Shown here in pieces: positions 49,096 to 56,674 of a DNA stretch of 56,674 nt (positions are counted from its first letter, which is position 1; each line of letters begins with the position of its first letter). The notes below the pieces were generated by a model, which had not been told where the DNA came from, searched no databases, and worked only from the letters and a program-made list of their open reading frames with translations. Source of the stretch: Planctomycetaceae bacterium (GTDB lineage: Bacteria > Planctomycetota > Phycisphaerae > UBA1845 > UTPLA1); NCBI GenBank assembly GCA_011525745.1, contig WYBU01000043.1:1-56674 (forward strand), read 5' to 3'. The position numbers were made by a program, and so were the translations under genes.

Positions 49096-50061
49096 TCACT
49101 CCCCCGTCGCCCGATACACCACCGTCCCGTTCGTCGTCTCCACCTGGATCGACCCCCCGCCCTCATTCAGCACCGCCCGCAGCATTCCGCGCTGCGTCTC
49201 CAGCCGCGACACCGTCGCGCGCTTCAGATCGGTCTCGATCCGCCCGTTCGACGTGTGCAGTTGCAGCACCGCGCGAACGCCGGCCGGCGCCTCGATCCGC
49301 ACGTCGCCATTGCTCGTCACCGCGCGCACCTGCGGCGGATCGGGCAGCTCCGCGCACTGAAGCTCGATTCGCCCGTTGCTCGACCGCAGTTGCACGTTGC
49401 CGCGCACCGCCACCGCCGAAATCGATCCGTTCGACGTCGTCGCCCGCACGTGAGCCTTTCCAACGCTCACCAGTTCGATCCGTCCATTGCTTGACCGCAG
49501 ATCGACGTCGCCCGCCACGTTCCGCGCGAACATCGCCCCGTTGCTCGTCTCGGCCCGCACGTTCCCCTCGATGTCCGTCAGCATCACGCGCCCGTTGCTC
49601 GTGCGAAGGTCCACTTCGCCCGCCGCGCCGCGAACCTCCACCGTGCCGTTGCCCGTCGACAGCCGCAGCGCCGCGCCGCGCGGCATCGCGATCCGGAACG
49701 ACGCCCCCGGATTACGGTCCGGATCGATCCCGTCGCACCGCGCCGCCACCCGCAGCACGCGCGGCCGCGCCGCGTCCGGCCCCGCCTCGATCTCGATCGA
49801 CTCGGCCACCGCCAGCGCATCGTCATGATTCTTTCCGCGCGCCCGCCGCTCCCCGGCGATCGTCACGTCGTCGCGCTGCGCCTCGCACACCACCTCGATC
49901 GACCCGTTGCGCGTCTCGACCGACAGCGTGTCGAAGTCCCTCCACTCCGCCCGCTCGCTGAACGGCGCGCCGGCCGAGACCGGGTACATCGAGCACCCGC
50001 CCGCCAGCAGCCCCGCCGCCGCGCAACAAGCCAAAAACGGTCGTGAATAATGCCCGTTCAT
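49096..50061 (-). CDS. DUF4097-type beta-repeat lipoprotein
   Basis: A 321-residue protein with a lipoprotein signal (LACCAAAGLLAGGCSMYP, lipobox cysteine near residue 20). The rest is a beta-solenoid-like series of 17-20 residue repeats with the recurrent SNG(R/S/A) motif, for example LRTSNGRVMLTDIEGNVRAE, LRSSNGRIELVSVGKAHVRA, TTSNGSISAVAVRGNVQLRS. This fits the DUF4097 putative adhesin fold. Probably anchored at the outer membrane or envelope. The start at MNGHYSRPFLAC was chosen over a 39-residue upstream extension made of REP-like palindrome sequence. Confidence 0.88.
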   Translation of the reverse strand: MNGHYSRPFLACCAAAGLLAGGCSMYPVSAGAPFSERAEWRDFDTLSVETRNGSIEVVCEAQRDDVTIAGERRARGKNHDDALAVAESIEIEAGPDAARPRVLRVAARCDGIDPDRNPGASFRIAMPRGAALRLSTGNGTVEVRGAAGEVDLRTSNGRVMLTDIEGNVRAETSNGAMFARNVAGDVDLRSSNGRIELVSVGKAHVRATTSNGSISAVAVRGNVQLRSSNGRIELQCAELPDPPQVRAVTSNGDVRIEAPAGVRAVLQLHTSNGRIETDLKRATVSRLETQRGMLRAVLNEGGGSIQVETTNGTVVYRATGE

Positions 50062-50385
50062 GCCATCGCCTCCCTTTCCGCCATTCCCGCGCCAGCGGGA
50101 ATCCAGCGTCAGCGTAGGGTCCGCTGTGCGGACCAATGACGTCATTCCCGCGCAGGCGGGAATCCAAGCTCCCCGCAATCCCCGCGCCTCTGCGTGAGCC
50201 TCCCTGTTCCTAGCCTTTTGTTTCGACGTTTCGGCGTTTCGACGTCTTATTTCGACTTTCGACTTTCCACTTTTCTCCCCCCTTCGTGCCTCCGTGCCTT
50301 CGTGCCTTCGTGCCTTTCCCCCGGCGTTTCGACGTTTCGGCGTTTCGACGTCTTATTTCGACTTTCGACTTACGACTTTCGACTT
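50062..50385. repeat. Dense repeat block: REP palindromes and GTCGAAA tracts
   Basis: Two REP-like palindromes (CATTCCCGCGCCAGCGGGAATC near 50085-50105 and 50142-50166), a GGTCCG-CTGT-GCGGACC palindrome (50115-50131), CGTGCCTTCGTGCCTTCGTG tandem 9-base repeats (50284-50317), and two blocks of GTCGAAA-type iterations (50221-50275; 50325-50385), the second touching the next gene's stop codon. No gene. Confidence 0.85.
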
Positions 50386-51351
50386 TCACGCTCTCACTTC
50401 ATTCTCCGCCGTGCCCCCCGCCAGCACCGCCGCCACGCTCTGGGCCGCCATTCGCGCCATCGCCTCGCGCGTCGCGCGGCTGGCCGATCCGATGTGCGGC
50501 AGCAGAACCACATGCTCCATCGCCGGCAGCTCCGCCGGCACGTGCGGCTCGTTCTCGTACACGTCCAGCCCCGCTCCCGCCAGCCGACCTTCCCGCAAAG
50601 CCGAAATCAGCGCCGCCTCGTCCACCACCGGGCCGCGCGACGTATTGATCAGAAACGCGGTCCGTTTCATCAGCGCCAGCTCCGCCGCGCCGATCAGGCG
50701 CCGCGTTTGGTCCGTCAGCGGCACGTGCAGGCTGACGTAGTCCGATTCACGCAGCAGCGTCGCCAGATCGACGAATCTCACCCCCGCCGGCATCGCCGAC
50801 GCCTCCGCCCGCCGCGTGCAGCATAACACGCGCATGTCGAATCCCGCCGCGCGCCGCGCCACCGCCGAACCGATCCGCCCGCCGCCCACGATCCCCAGCG
50901 TCGCGCCGTGAACGTCGGCGCCGAGATACTGTTCCAGTCCCCAGCCCCGCCAGCGCCCGGCCCGCAAGTCGCGCTCCGCCTCCCCCAGCCGCCGCGCCGT
51001 CGCCAGCATCAGCGCCCATGTCAGATCGGCCATCGTCTCCGTCAACACGTTCGGCGTGTGCGTCACGACAATCCCCAGCCGCCGCGCCGCCGTCACGTCG
51101 ATGTGATCGAACCCGACCGACACCGTCGCGACGACCCTGCACGTCGCGGCCACCGACTCCAGCAATGCCGCATCGATCCGGTCGCCCATCTGCACGATCA
51201 GCCCGCGCCGCCCGATTGCCGCCGCCCGCAACGCTTCCGGCGACATCGCCAGATCCGAATCATGCAGATCGAAAGTGACCCCGCGCTGCCGCAGCACCGC
51301 CAGCCCCGCCTCCGGCACGCGCCGCGTCACAAACACCGCCGCTCTCGCCAT
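50386..51351 (-). CDS. D-isomer-specific 2-hydroxyacid dehydrogenase
   Basis: A 321-residue NAD(P)-dependent enzyme, most like glyoxylate/hydroxypyruvate reductases. The NAD-binding motif is TLGIVGGGRIGSAVARRAAG; catalytic residues appear in order: arginine in NTSRGPVVDEAAL, glutamate in GLDVYENEP, histidine in VVLLPHIGSAS. The catalytic domain has VGFDHIDVTAARRLGIVVTH. Length is typical. Exact substrate cannot be fixed. The stop is directly followed by GTCGAAA-type repeats. Confidence 0.94.
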   Translation of the reverse strand: MARAAVFVTRRVPEAGLAVLRQRGVTFDLHDSDLAMSPEALRAAAIGRRGLIVQMGDRIDAALLESVAATCRVVATVSVGFDHIDVTAARRLGIVVTHTPNVLTETMADLTWALMLATARRLGEAERDLRAGRWRGWGLEQYLGADVHGATLGIVGGGRIGSAVARRAAGFDMRVLCCTRRAEASAMPAGVRFVDLATLLRESDYVSLHVPLTDQTRRLIGAAELALMKRTAFLINTSRGPVVDEAALISALREGRLAGAGLDVYENEPHVPAELPAMEHVVLLPHIGSASRATREAMARMAAQSVAAVLAGGTAENEVRA

Positions 51352-51766
51352 GTCCCCATTCTACTCGCCGTCGCGCGGCACGGGCGCGGGGCCTCTGCAA
51401 AAGCGACCCGACGCTGCGTCCCAACCGAACCGCGCCCGTCAGGAAGCGGCGGAAAACGCCGCCGCGCGCCCGGTGCCCGCATTCCCGACATATCAAATCT
51501 CGAATCTGGAATCTCGGCCCGCCGCCGCCGCCGCCCCGCCCCGCCCATGCCCGTGCCCCGCGTTCAGCTTAAGGCTTAACGCTTAAGGCTTACCGCTGTT
51601 TGCTGACGGCTGATGGCGGTCCCTGACAACTGACAACTGATTCCCGCCGATATCTCCCATAATGCCGCCTCGTCGCCCCACACTCGCGCCCGCGTCCGAT
51701 TACACTTCCCGCCCGCCCAACCATGACCGCCGGGCCGGGTCTGTCCTGAGTGAACGGGAGTCCCGA
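51352..51766. repeat. Spacer with AAGGCTTAACGCTT and TGACAACTGA repeats
   Basis: CTTAAGGCTTAACGCTTAAG repeats at 51568-51594, CTGACGGCTGATGGCGG at about 51602-51618 and TGACAACTGACAACTGA at 51624-51640. These are the same sort of short imperfect direct repeats found upstream of the genes at 3043 and 4197. No gene. Confidence 0.65.
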
Positions 51767-53311
51767 ATGCATCGACGTTTCCTGATGGCCGCACTGCTCG
51801 GCGCGCTCGCCGTCTGGGGTTGCCGGTCCGCCCCCATCGAAGCCGCCCTCCGCGTGCTCTTGCCCGCGTCGCCCGAAAAGTCCGCTGGCGCGCTGTCGAA
51901 AACCGTGCTCCTCCGGAAACAGTCGCCCCTGACTACCCCCGGCGTCCCCGTCGTCATCTACCTCATCGACACCCTCCGCATCGATCGCATCGGCGTCTAC
52001 GGCGGCAGCGGCGCACTGACGCCCAACGTCGACGCCCTGGCCGCCCGCTCCGTCCTCTTCGAACAGGCCTACGCCCCCGCCCCCTGGACGTTGCCCTCCG
52101 TCACCTCGCTGTTCACGTCGACCTTCCTTACCGAACACGGCGTCGTCGACCTGCGCCGCGTGATGAACCCCACGCTCCGCCCCCTGGCTCGCCGGCTCGT
52201 CGCCGCCGGCTACGCCACCGCCGCCTTCACCGCCAACGCCAACACCAGTTACATCACCGGCGACGGCGGCGGCTATCAGCGGGCGCAAATTATCGACAAA
52301 TCGCTGCCGCCCGACGTGGCCCGCGCCTGGCTGTCCTCCGTCGCCGGCCGCCCCTTCCATCTCTACGTCCATACGACCGAGCCGCACAACCCCTTCATCG
52401 CTCCGCCCGAGTGGATCGGCCGCTTCGGCGCCGTGTCCGATGATCGGCGCCGCGCCGTCAACGCCGCCATGCGCGCCTATCGCGACGCCACCATGGCCGA
52501 CCTTCAGTCCGGCCGCGCACCCGGAACGGTCGACAACAGCGACGAGCAGGACCGCCTCATGGCCGACCTCGCCGCGGTGTGGCCCGACATGCGCGTGCTC
52601 TACGACGCCCACGTCGCCCAGGCCGACGCCCGCCTCGGCGAGTTCGTCGACCTGCTGCGCGAGGCCGGCGTCTGGGACGACTGCCTCTTCATCCTGCTCT
52701 CCGATCACGGCGAGGAATTCGGCGAGCACGGCGGCTGGTTGCACGATCAGTCTCTTCACGAAGAACTCGTGCGCGTGCCGTTGCTGATCCGATTCCCGCG
52801 CGACGCCGCCGCCGGTCGCCGCGTGCGCGAAGTCGCGCGCCTCATCGACGTCATGCCCACGATTCTCGACGCGCTGGGGATGAAAGACGAAACGGCCGAC
52901 TGCCGCGGGCGCAGCCTGCTCCCGCTCATCGACGGCTCGGCCGCGCCGCCGCGCGACGACGCCGTGCACGTCGTCTCGATGCGCAGCAACCGTACGAAGC
53001 ACTACCGGCCGTTCAAGGAGCGCCGCGGCGATCTGAACGTGGCCCTGCGACAGGGCCGCTTCAAGGGAGTGTGGAACGTCGAAGTCGGCACGCTCGAACT
53101 CTACGACCTCGAGAACGATCCGGGCGAAATGATCGACGTCGCCCCGCAGCAGCCCGATCGCGCCGCCGCCATGATCGCCTTCGCCCGCGACTGGATGAAG
53201 AAGCAGCGCCACTTCTCCGGCAGCCCCGATGCCGCCGCCAACGCCCGCCCGCCCGCCCTCGACCGCGCCGCCGAACGCAACCTCCGCAAGCTCGGCTACC
53301 TCGGCGACTGA
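51767..53311 (+). CDS. Sulfatase-fold (alkaline phosphatase superfamily) lipoprotein
   Basis: A 514-residue exported enzyme-like protein. The N terminus (MHRRFLMAALLGALAVWGCR) is a probable lipoprotein signal. The metal-binding N-terminal aspartate lies in VIYLIDTLRIDRIGVYG; TPNVDALAARSVLFEQAYAP is the sulfatase pattern. At the catalytic position, where sulfatases have C-x-P-x-R, it has APWTLPSVTSLFTS (threonine in place of the formylglycine cysteine/serine). The second metal site is present (LLSDHGEEFGEHGGW). So it may be a phosphoesterase-like or phosphotransferase relative rather than a true sulfatase. No modifying enzyme gene lies nearby. Confidence 0.87.
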   Translation: MHRRFLMAALLGALAVWGCRSAPIEAALRVLLPASPEKSAGALSKTVLLRKQSPLTTPGVPVVIYLIDTLRIDRIGVYGGSGALTPNVDALAARSVLFEQAYAPAPWTLPSVTSLFTSTFLTEHGVVDLRRVMNPTLRPLARRLVAAGYATAAFTANANTSYITGDGGGYQRAQIIDKSLPPDVARAWLSSVAGRPFHLYVHTTEPHNPFIAPPEWIGRFGAVSDDRRRAVNAAMRAYRDATMADLQSGRAPGTVDNSDEQDRLMADLAAVWPDMRVLYDAHVAQADARLGEFVDLLREAGVWDDCLFILLSDHGEEFGEHGGWLHDQSLHEELVRVPLLIRFPRDAAAGRRVREVARLIDVMPTILDALGMKDETADCRGRSLLPLIDGSAAPPRDDAVHVVSMRSNRTKHYRPFKERRGDLNVALRQGRFKGVWNVEVGTLELYDLENDPGEMIDVAPQQPDRAAAMIAFARDWMKKQRHFSGSPDAAANARPPALDRAAERNLRKLGYLGD

Positions 53312-54000
53312 CCGCACAAGGCAATCCGCTCCGTTCCCCCAGGCGCCGGGTCCACACGCTGATCCGAGCTTCGAGCGCCATCGCCGGGGTTGCCCCCACG
53401 AACGCGAGTCCACCGCAGGGCTTGCGCTTGCGGCTCTGATCATGTCCGGGTGGCCCACCGCGTTGCGGTGGGTTCACGATGATAAGATGGGGAACAGCCA
53501 TCATGCTTTCGAGCCTGTCCCCCATGCGCCATCCCGCACCGACTCCGCATATCGCTCCTCTTGAATCATGAATCTCAGATTTGTAATCAGAGATTTTTAA
53601 TCCTAAATCCCCGCAATCCGACGGCGACCGGCTCCTGGCTTGCGGCTTACGGCTGAAGACGCCCCTGTCCGGGTGGCCCACCGCGTTGCGGTGGGTTCAC
53701 GATGATAAGATGGGGAACGGCCATCATGCTTTCGAGCCTGTCCCCCATGCGCCATCCCGCACCGACTCCGCATATCGCTCCTCTTGAATCATGAATCTCA
53801 GATTTCTAATCCGAGATCTTCGCTCCTCAATCGGCGCAACGCGGCAGCACAGGCCGATGGCGACCGGCGAGTCCCCGCCCGCCGCGTGACACCAGACAAC
53901 CGGCAACGCACAACTGGCATCCCCCCGATTCCCGGCTACCATGCCCCCTTTCGCATCCCGCCGCCGGCGCGATGCGCCACCATAACGCTCGATCCGCCCC
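53312..54000. repeat. Two long direct repeats with hairpin elements
   Basis: A block of about 155 bases starting GTCCGGGTGGCCCACCGCGT at 53444 recurs at 53667 (period 223) with only a few differences, through TTGAATCATGAATCTCAGAT. Each begins with the hairpin (CCCACCGC-GTT-GCGGTGGG) and ends in ACGATGATAAGATGGGG before diverging. Upstream of copy 1 is CTTGCGGCTCTGATCATG, also found near 30990. No gene seen. Confidence 0.85.
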
Positions 54001-54975
54001 ATGACGCCGCCGCCCAAACGCAAATCCCGGCTCCGCGCCTGGCTACAGCCGATCGGCAGCCTCGTCCTCCTGGCCATCCTCTTCTACATCCTGCCCCGCG
54101 AAAAACTCTGGCCCGCCCTGAAAAGCGTCTCCGGGCGGGTCTGGCTGCTTGCCCTGGCCGGCTACATGGTCTCGCACCTGCTCGGCGCGGCCAAGCTGCA
54201 CCTGCTCGTCAACGCCGCCGGCGGCGGATTGCCGCTGACCCAGTCGATCCGCTGCTACTACGCCGGCCTGTTCGGCAACCTGCTGCTGCCCTCGATCATC
54301 GGCGGCGACGCCTTCATCATTGCCCTGGCGCTGCGCCGGGCGCGCAACGCGGCCGGACTCGTGCTGGGCGCGTTCATCAACCGCCTGCTGGACCTGGCCG
54401 CCCTGGCCCTGCTCGTCGGCGGTTCGGCGCTGCTCGTGCCCAAAGCGTTCGAGGAAGAACGCTATCGCCGCATCTACCTGGGCCTCGCCGCCGCCGGCGC
54501 GGCCGGCCTGATTGTTGTCGCCGTCGCCGCCGCGCTGTTACTGCGACGGGGCAGATTTCCGATAAAGATTCGACGAAAAATGGTCCGCGTCCGCGCCGCC
54601 CTGCGCTCCACCCGCCGCCGGCCGGGACTGATCCTGCTCGCCCTGGGCGTCGGCGTGCTCACCCAGTCCGGCCTGGTGCTCTCCAACGTCGCCCTGGCCG
54701 AGGGCTGCAACCCGCCCTTCTCGTTCCCCCTGCGCGTCTGGATGTTCGCCTGGCCGCTGGCCAAGCTCGCCGCCTTCGCCCCCGTCAGTCAGGGCGGCAT
54801 CGGCCTGCGCGAGTTCGTCCTCGCCGGCCTGATGGCCCCCTTCGGCGCCGAGGCCGCCCAGACCGTCGCCGTCAGCCTTTTGTGGCAGACCGTCCTCATT
54901 GCCGGCGGCATCACCTGCGGCGGCCTCTCCCTCCTTATCGCCCGCGCCGCTCGCGGAACCGAACCGCGACCGTAA
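54001..54975 (+). CDS. Flippase-like / lysylphosphatidylglycerol synthase TM-region protein
   Basis: A 324-residue polytopic inner-membrane protein of the UPF0104/DUF2156-TM family. About eight hydrophobic segments, with the family's SHLLGAAKLHLLVNAAGG, YYAGLFGNLLLPSIIGGDAF, GAFINRLLDLAALALLVGGS, and LAAFAPVSQGGIGLREFVLA. Such proteins move or modify lipids; the catalytic soluble domain of MprF is missing, so it is a stand-alone flippase-like protein. Its stop codon (TAA) and last five codons lie in the dispersed GAACCGCGACCGTAAGGG repeat. Confidence 0.88.
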   Translation: MTPPPKRKSRLRAWLQPIGSLVLLAILFYILPREKLWPALKSVSGRVWLLALAGYMVSHLLGAAKLHLLVNAAGGGLPLTQSIRCYYAGLFGNLLLPSIIGGDAFIIALALRRARNAAGLVLGAFINRLLDLAALALLVGGSALLVPKAFEEERYRRIYLGLAAAGAAGLIVVAVAAALLLRRGRFPIKIRRKMVRVRAALRSTRRRPGLILLALGVGVLTQSGLVLSNVALAEGCNPPFSFPLRVWMFAWPLAKLAAFAPVSQGGIGLREFVLAGLMAPFGAEAAQTVAVSLLWQTVLIAGGITCGGLSLLIARAARGTEPRP

Positions 54976-54983
54976 GGGAGCGG
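54959..54983 (+). repeat. GAACCGCGACCGT element overlapping a gene end
   Basis: CCGAACCGCGACCGTAAGGG followed by AGCGG. It overlaps the last codons and supplies the TAA of the flippase-like gene. Further copies run at 55084-55106 (reversed), 55195, 55216 and 55240-55263; another is at 7482. Confidence 0.8.
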
Positions 54984-55431
54984 CTGGAATCGCAACAAAT
55001 GTCAGAGCTGTCACCCGTAATCCTTGCCCCGCGTCGCCCGCGCGAATGCGGGACGAGTCGGCCCCCATGCACGGCCCCCCGGCGCTCCCTCACGGTCGCG
55101 GTTCGGATCAACCCGTGCCGGGTGGCCCACCGCTTCAGCGGTGGGGTCACGATGATAGGAATGCGGATCGACCGCCCGACAACGGTGATGATCCGAACCG
55201 CGACCGCTGCGCATGAACCGAACCGCGACAGCTCCTTGATCCGAACCGCGACTGTAAGGGAGCGGCGGAAAACGCCCCATCCTCCGCGCACCCCGTATAT
55301 TGCCGACATCTCAAATCTCAAATATCAAATCCCCCCAATCCTCCGCAAGAACTGAGCGCTCGACAGCCGCCCGCCCCCTTCAGCCGGCCGGCCTGTAAGA
55401 TACGCCGCGATCCACTGGAGCCGCCGCCCGC
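54976..55431. repeat. Gene-free spacer dense in GAACCGCGAC and hairpin elements
   Basis: Four further full or partial copies of the GAACCGCGACCG element in both orientations, plus a hairpin-ACGATGATAGGA element at 55118-55160. No gene; the small reading frames here are repeat-derived. Confidence 0.75.
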
Positions 55432-56478
55432 ATGAGCCGCGATCATGACGCCGAAACGACCGCCCCGCGCGCCGCACCGCTCGAACGGGCCGTTCTTTGC
55501 TGTCTGCCCGCCTTCGTCCTGCTGACATCCTTTGTCGCAATCTGCGTCCACGTCGGCTCTCCCTGGCCGTGGAACCGCGTCGCCCATGAGGACGGCGTCC
55601 GCACACTGCTGCAAACCATCTTCTACTTCGAACACGCCGCCCGCGAACTGCCGCTCGATCTGCTCATGGGCGTCGCCGCCGCCGCAGCCGCCCTGACCTA
55701 CAGGCCGCGCGCCATCCACTGGACCGCCGCCGCCCGCCGCCGCCGCCACGAATGGCTCGATGGCGCCGCCGCGGCCGCCGTCGCCACGGTGCTGGCCACG
55801 CTGATCGGCTGCGTCGCGGCGGCCGGCTTCGACGGCCTGATCGACAACCTCTCGCAGATGCACACGCGCGCCGGCGCGCCGCTCGTCTGGGGCGCGCACT
55901 GGCGCTACCACTTCCTCTGCCAGATCGCCCTGATGTTGCTGGCACTGGCGCTGGCCGGCCTGCGCCCCGTGGCGACCGCGCGCGCCGCACGGCCGGCCGA
56001 CCGCGCCGGCCTGCGCTGCTTCGTCCGCGCGATGTTGTTATTTATTCTATTTAGTGTCTTATTCGTCCTCAACCGCGAGCCGTTCGTCGACGGCCGCGTG
56101 CTGGGCCACCAGGCCCGCGAGTTGTTCACGCATTCGGTGACGACCATCCCGCTCGCATTGGGGGCGTGCTTCTTCCTCGAACGGCGCGTGTGCGGCGCGG
56201 ACGCCGCGCTGGATGCGCCGGCTTCACTCGATGGCGTGAACCGGCCGCGGTCCGCGCTGCGCCCCGCGCTGATCGCGCTGGCGCTGGCCTGCCTGATCGG
56301 CGCTTACCTGGCCGTCGGCGTCATCGTGACCGATGCCGCTGGCGAGTCGCAGTCGCACAGCGTCGTCCGCCTGGTCTGTTCGCACTTCTTTGAGCATACC
56401 CCCGGCTACGTCACCGCCCCCTGCGCCGCCGCCTGGGTCTACCTGCTCGGCCTGCGCCCGCCGAAAGGTGCAGGCTGA
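55432..56478 (+). CDS. Seven-helix membrane protein of unknown function
   Basis: A 348-residue polytopic protein with about seven hydrophobic segments, for example AVLCCLPAFVLLTSFVAICV, AAAAAVATVLATLIGCVAAA, HFLCQIALMLLALALAGLRP, FVRAMLLFILFSVLFVL, LIALALACLIGAYLAVGVIV. No catalytic motif or family was recognised. Its last ten codons and 60 downstream bases are repeated 141 bp further right. Confidence 0.75.
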   Translation: MSRDHDAETTAPRAAPLERAVLCCLPAFVLLTSFVAICVHVGSPWPWNRVAHEDGVRTLLQTIFYFEHAARELPLDLLMGVAAAAAALTYRPRAIHWTAAARRRRHEWLDGAAAAAVATVLATLIGCVAAAGFDGLIDNLSQMHTRAGAPLVWGAHWRYHFLCQIALMLLALALAGLRPVATARAARPADRAGLRCFVRAMLLFILFSVLFVLNREPFVDGRVLGHQARELFTHSVTTIPLALGACFFLERRVCGADAALDAPASLDGVNRPRSALRPALIALALACLIGAYLAVGVIVTDAAGESQSHSVVRLVCSHFFEHTPGYVTAPCAAAWVYLLGLRPPKGAG

Positions 56479-56674
56479 CGAAGAACCTCGCGAGAACAAA
56501 CGACCCACGTTCACCGCGTGCGGCAGCGTCAAGCCCTCGCGCGCGATGCGCGTTCGGTGGGTTGAGTACAACCCACCCTACCGCACCTCGGCCTGCGCCC
56601 GCCGAAAGGTGCAGGCTGACGAAGAACCTCGCGAGAACAAACGACCCACGTTCACCGCGTGTGGCATCGTCAAG
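56446..56674 (+). repeat. Duplicated gene end with intervening repeat
   Basis: CTCGGCCTGCGCCCGCCGAA begins both copies, at 56446 and 56587 (period 141). Each contains the last codons of the membrane protein, its TGA, then CGAAGAACCTCGCGAGAACA and a GCGTCAAG end. Between them lies a GCAGCGTCAAGCCCTCGCG element and a GTGGGTTGAGTACAACCCAC palindrome (56557-56576). The second copy is cut by the window end. Confidence 0.9.

Noticed and set aside
54976..55431. Small proteins of the PLPYGRGS or SLTVAVR type
   Set aside because: They are translations of the dispersed GAACCGCGACCGT repeat in different frames.

Overview
The window looks like chromosomal DNA of a GC-rich, flagellated bacterium, most likely an uncultured member of the Planctomycetota. 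This rests on family types (a CGYNLTG/RCPECG zinc ribbon, small conserved PFRPF-type proteins, many Uma2/PIN/DUF433 modules, sulfatase-like enzymes) and on very abundant dispersed palindromic repeats between genes. No rRNA or tRNA gene was found, so the taxonomy is inference.

Layout. 1-7.4 kb: a tandem hairpin array, then an ABC-2 export locus (large membrane-anchored surface protein, ATPase, secreted protein, double-length permease). 7.7-9.8 kb: a thiolase and a zinc-ribbon membrane protein. 10.1-16.7 kb: the replication-origin neighbourhood dnaA-dnaN-dciA-gyrB, all leftward, with a perfect DnaA box between dnaA and dnaN. 16.8-20.5 kb: gpsA, a Gfo/Idh/MocA oxidoreductase and xseA. 20.7-30.5 kb: a TPR protein and the leftward flagellar filament set (two flagellins, a small unknown, an unusually long fliD, fliS). 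31-35.6 kb: a membrane protein, a four-helix-bundle protein, and trkA-trkH for potassium uptake.

35.6-41.2 kb is the accessory hot spot. It holds Uma2, DUF433/DUF5615 and PIN-type toxin-antitoxin modules, some intact and some decayed, with fragments of ilvE and atpD and a palindromic element in two opposed copies. Most striking, the last 207 bases of atpD are repeated directly 993 bp further on, and a toxin-antitoxin-like operon begins just behind each copy; a third, degenerate atpD-like end lies at about 37.05 kb. This suggests stepwise accretion of small modules at the 3' end of atpD, a gene here separated from the rest of the ATP synthase operon.

41.2-56.7 kb: atpD, a secreted TPR protein, a membrane protein, a beta-oxidation/phenylacetate-like trio (3-hydroxyacyl-CoA dehydrogenase and two crotonases), a DUF4097 lipoprotein, a 2-hydroxyacid dehydrogenase, a sulfatase-fold lipoprotein, a flippase-like membrane protein and a seven-helix membrane protein, with extensive duplicated repeat blocks between them.

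A second recurrent signal is a GTCGAAA-type iterated sequence lying within about 60 bases behind the stop codon of at least seven leftward genes (gyrB, dnaN, dnaA, xseA, 3-hydroxyacyl-CoA dehydrogenase, a crotonase, 2-hydroxyacid dehydrogenase). All comparisons are by eye; no alignment or database search was run.
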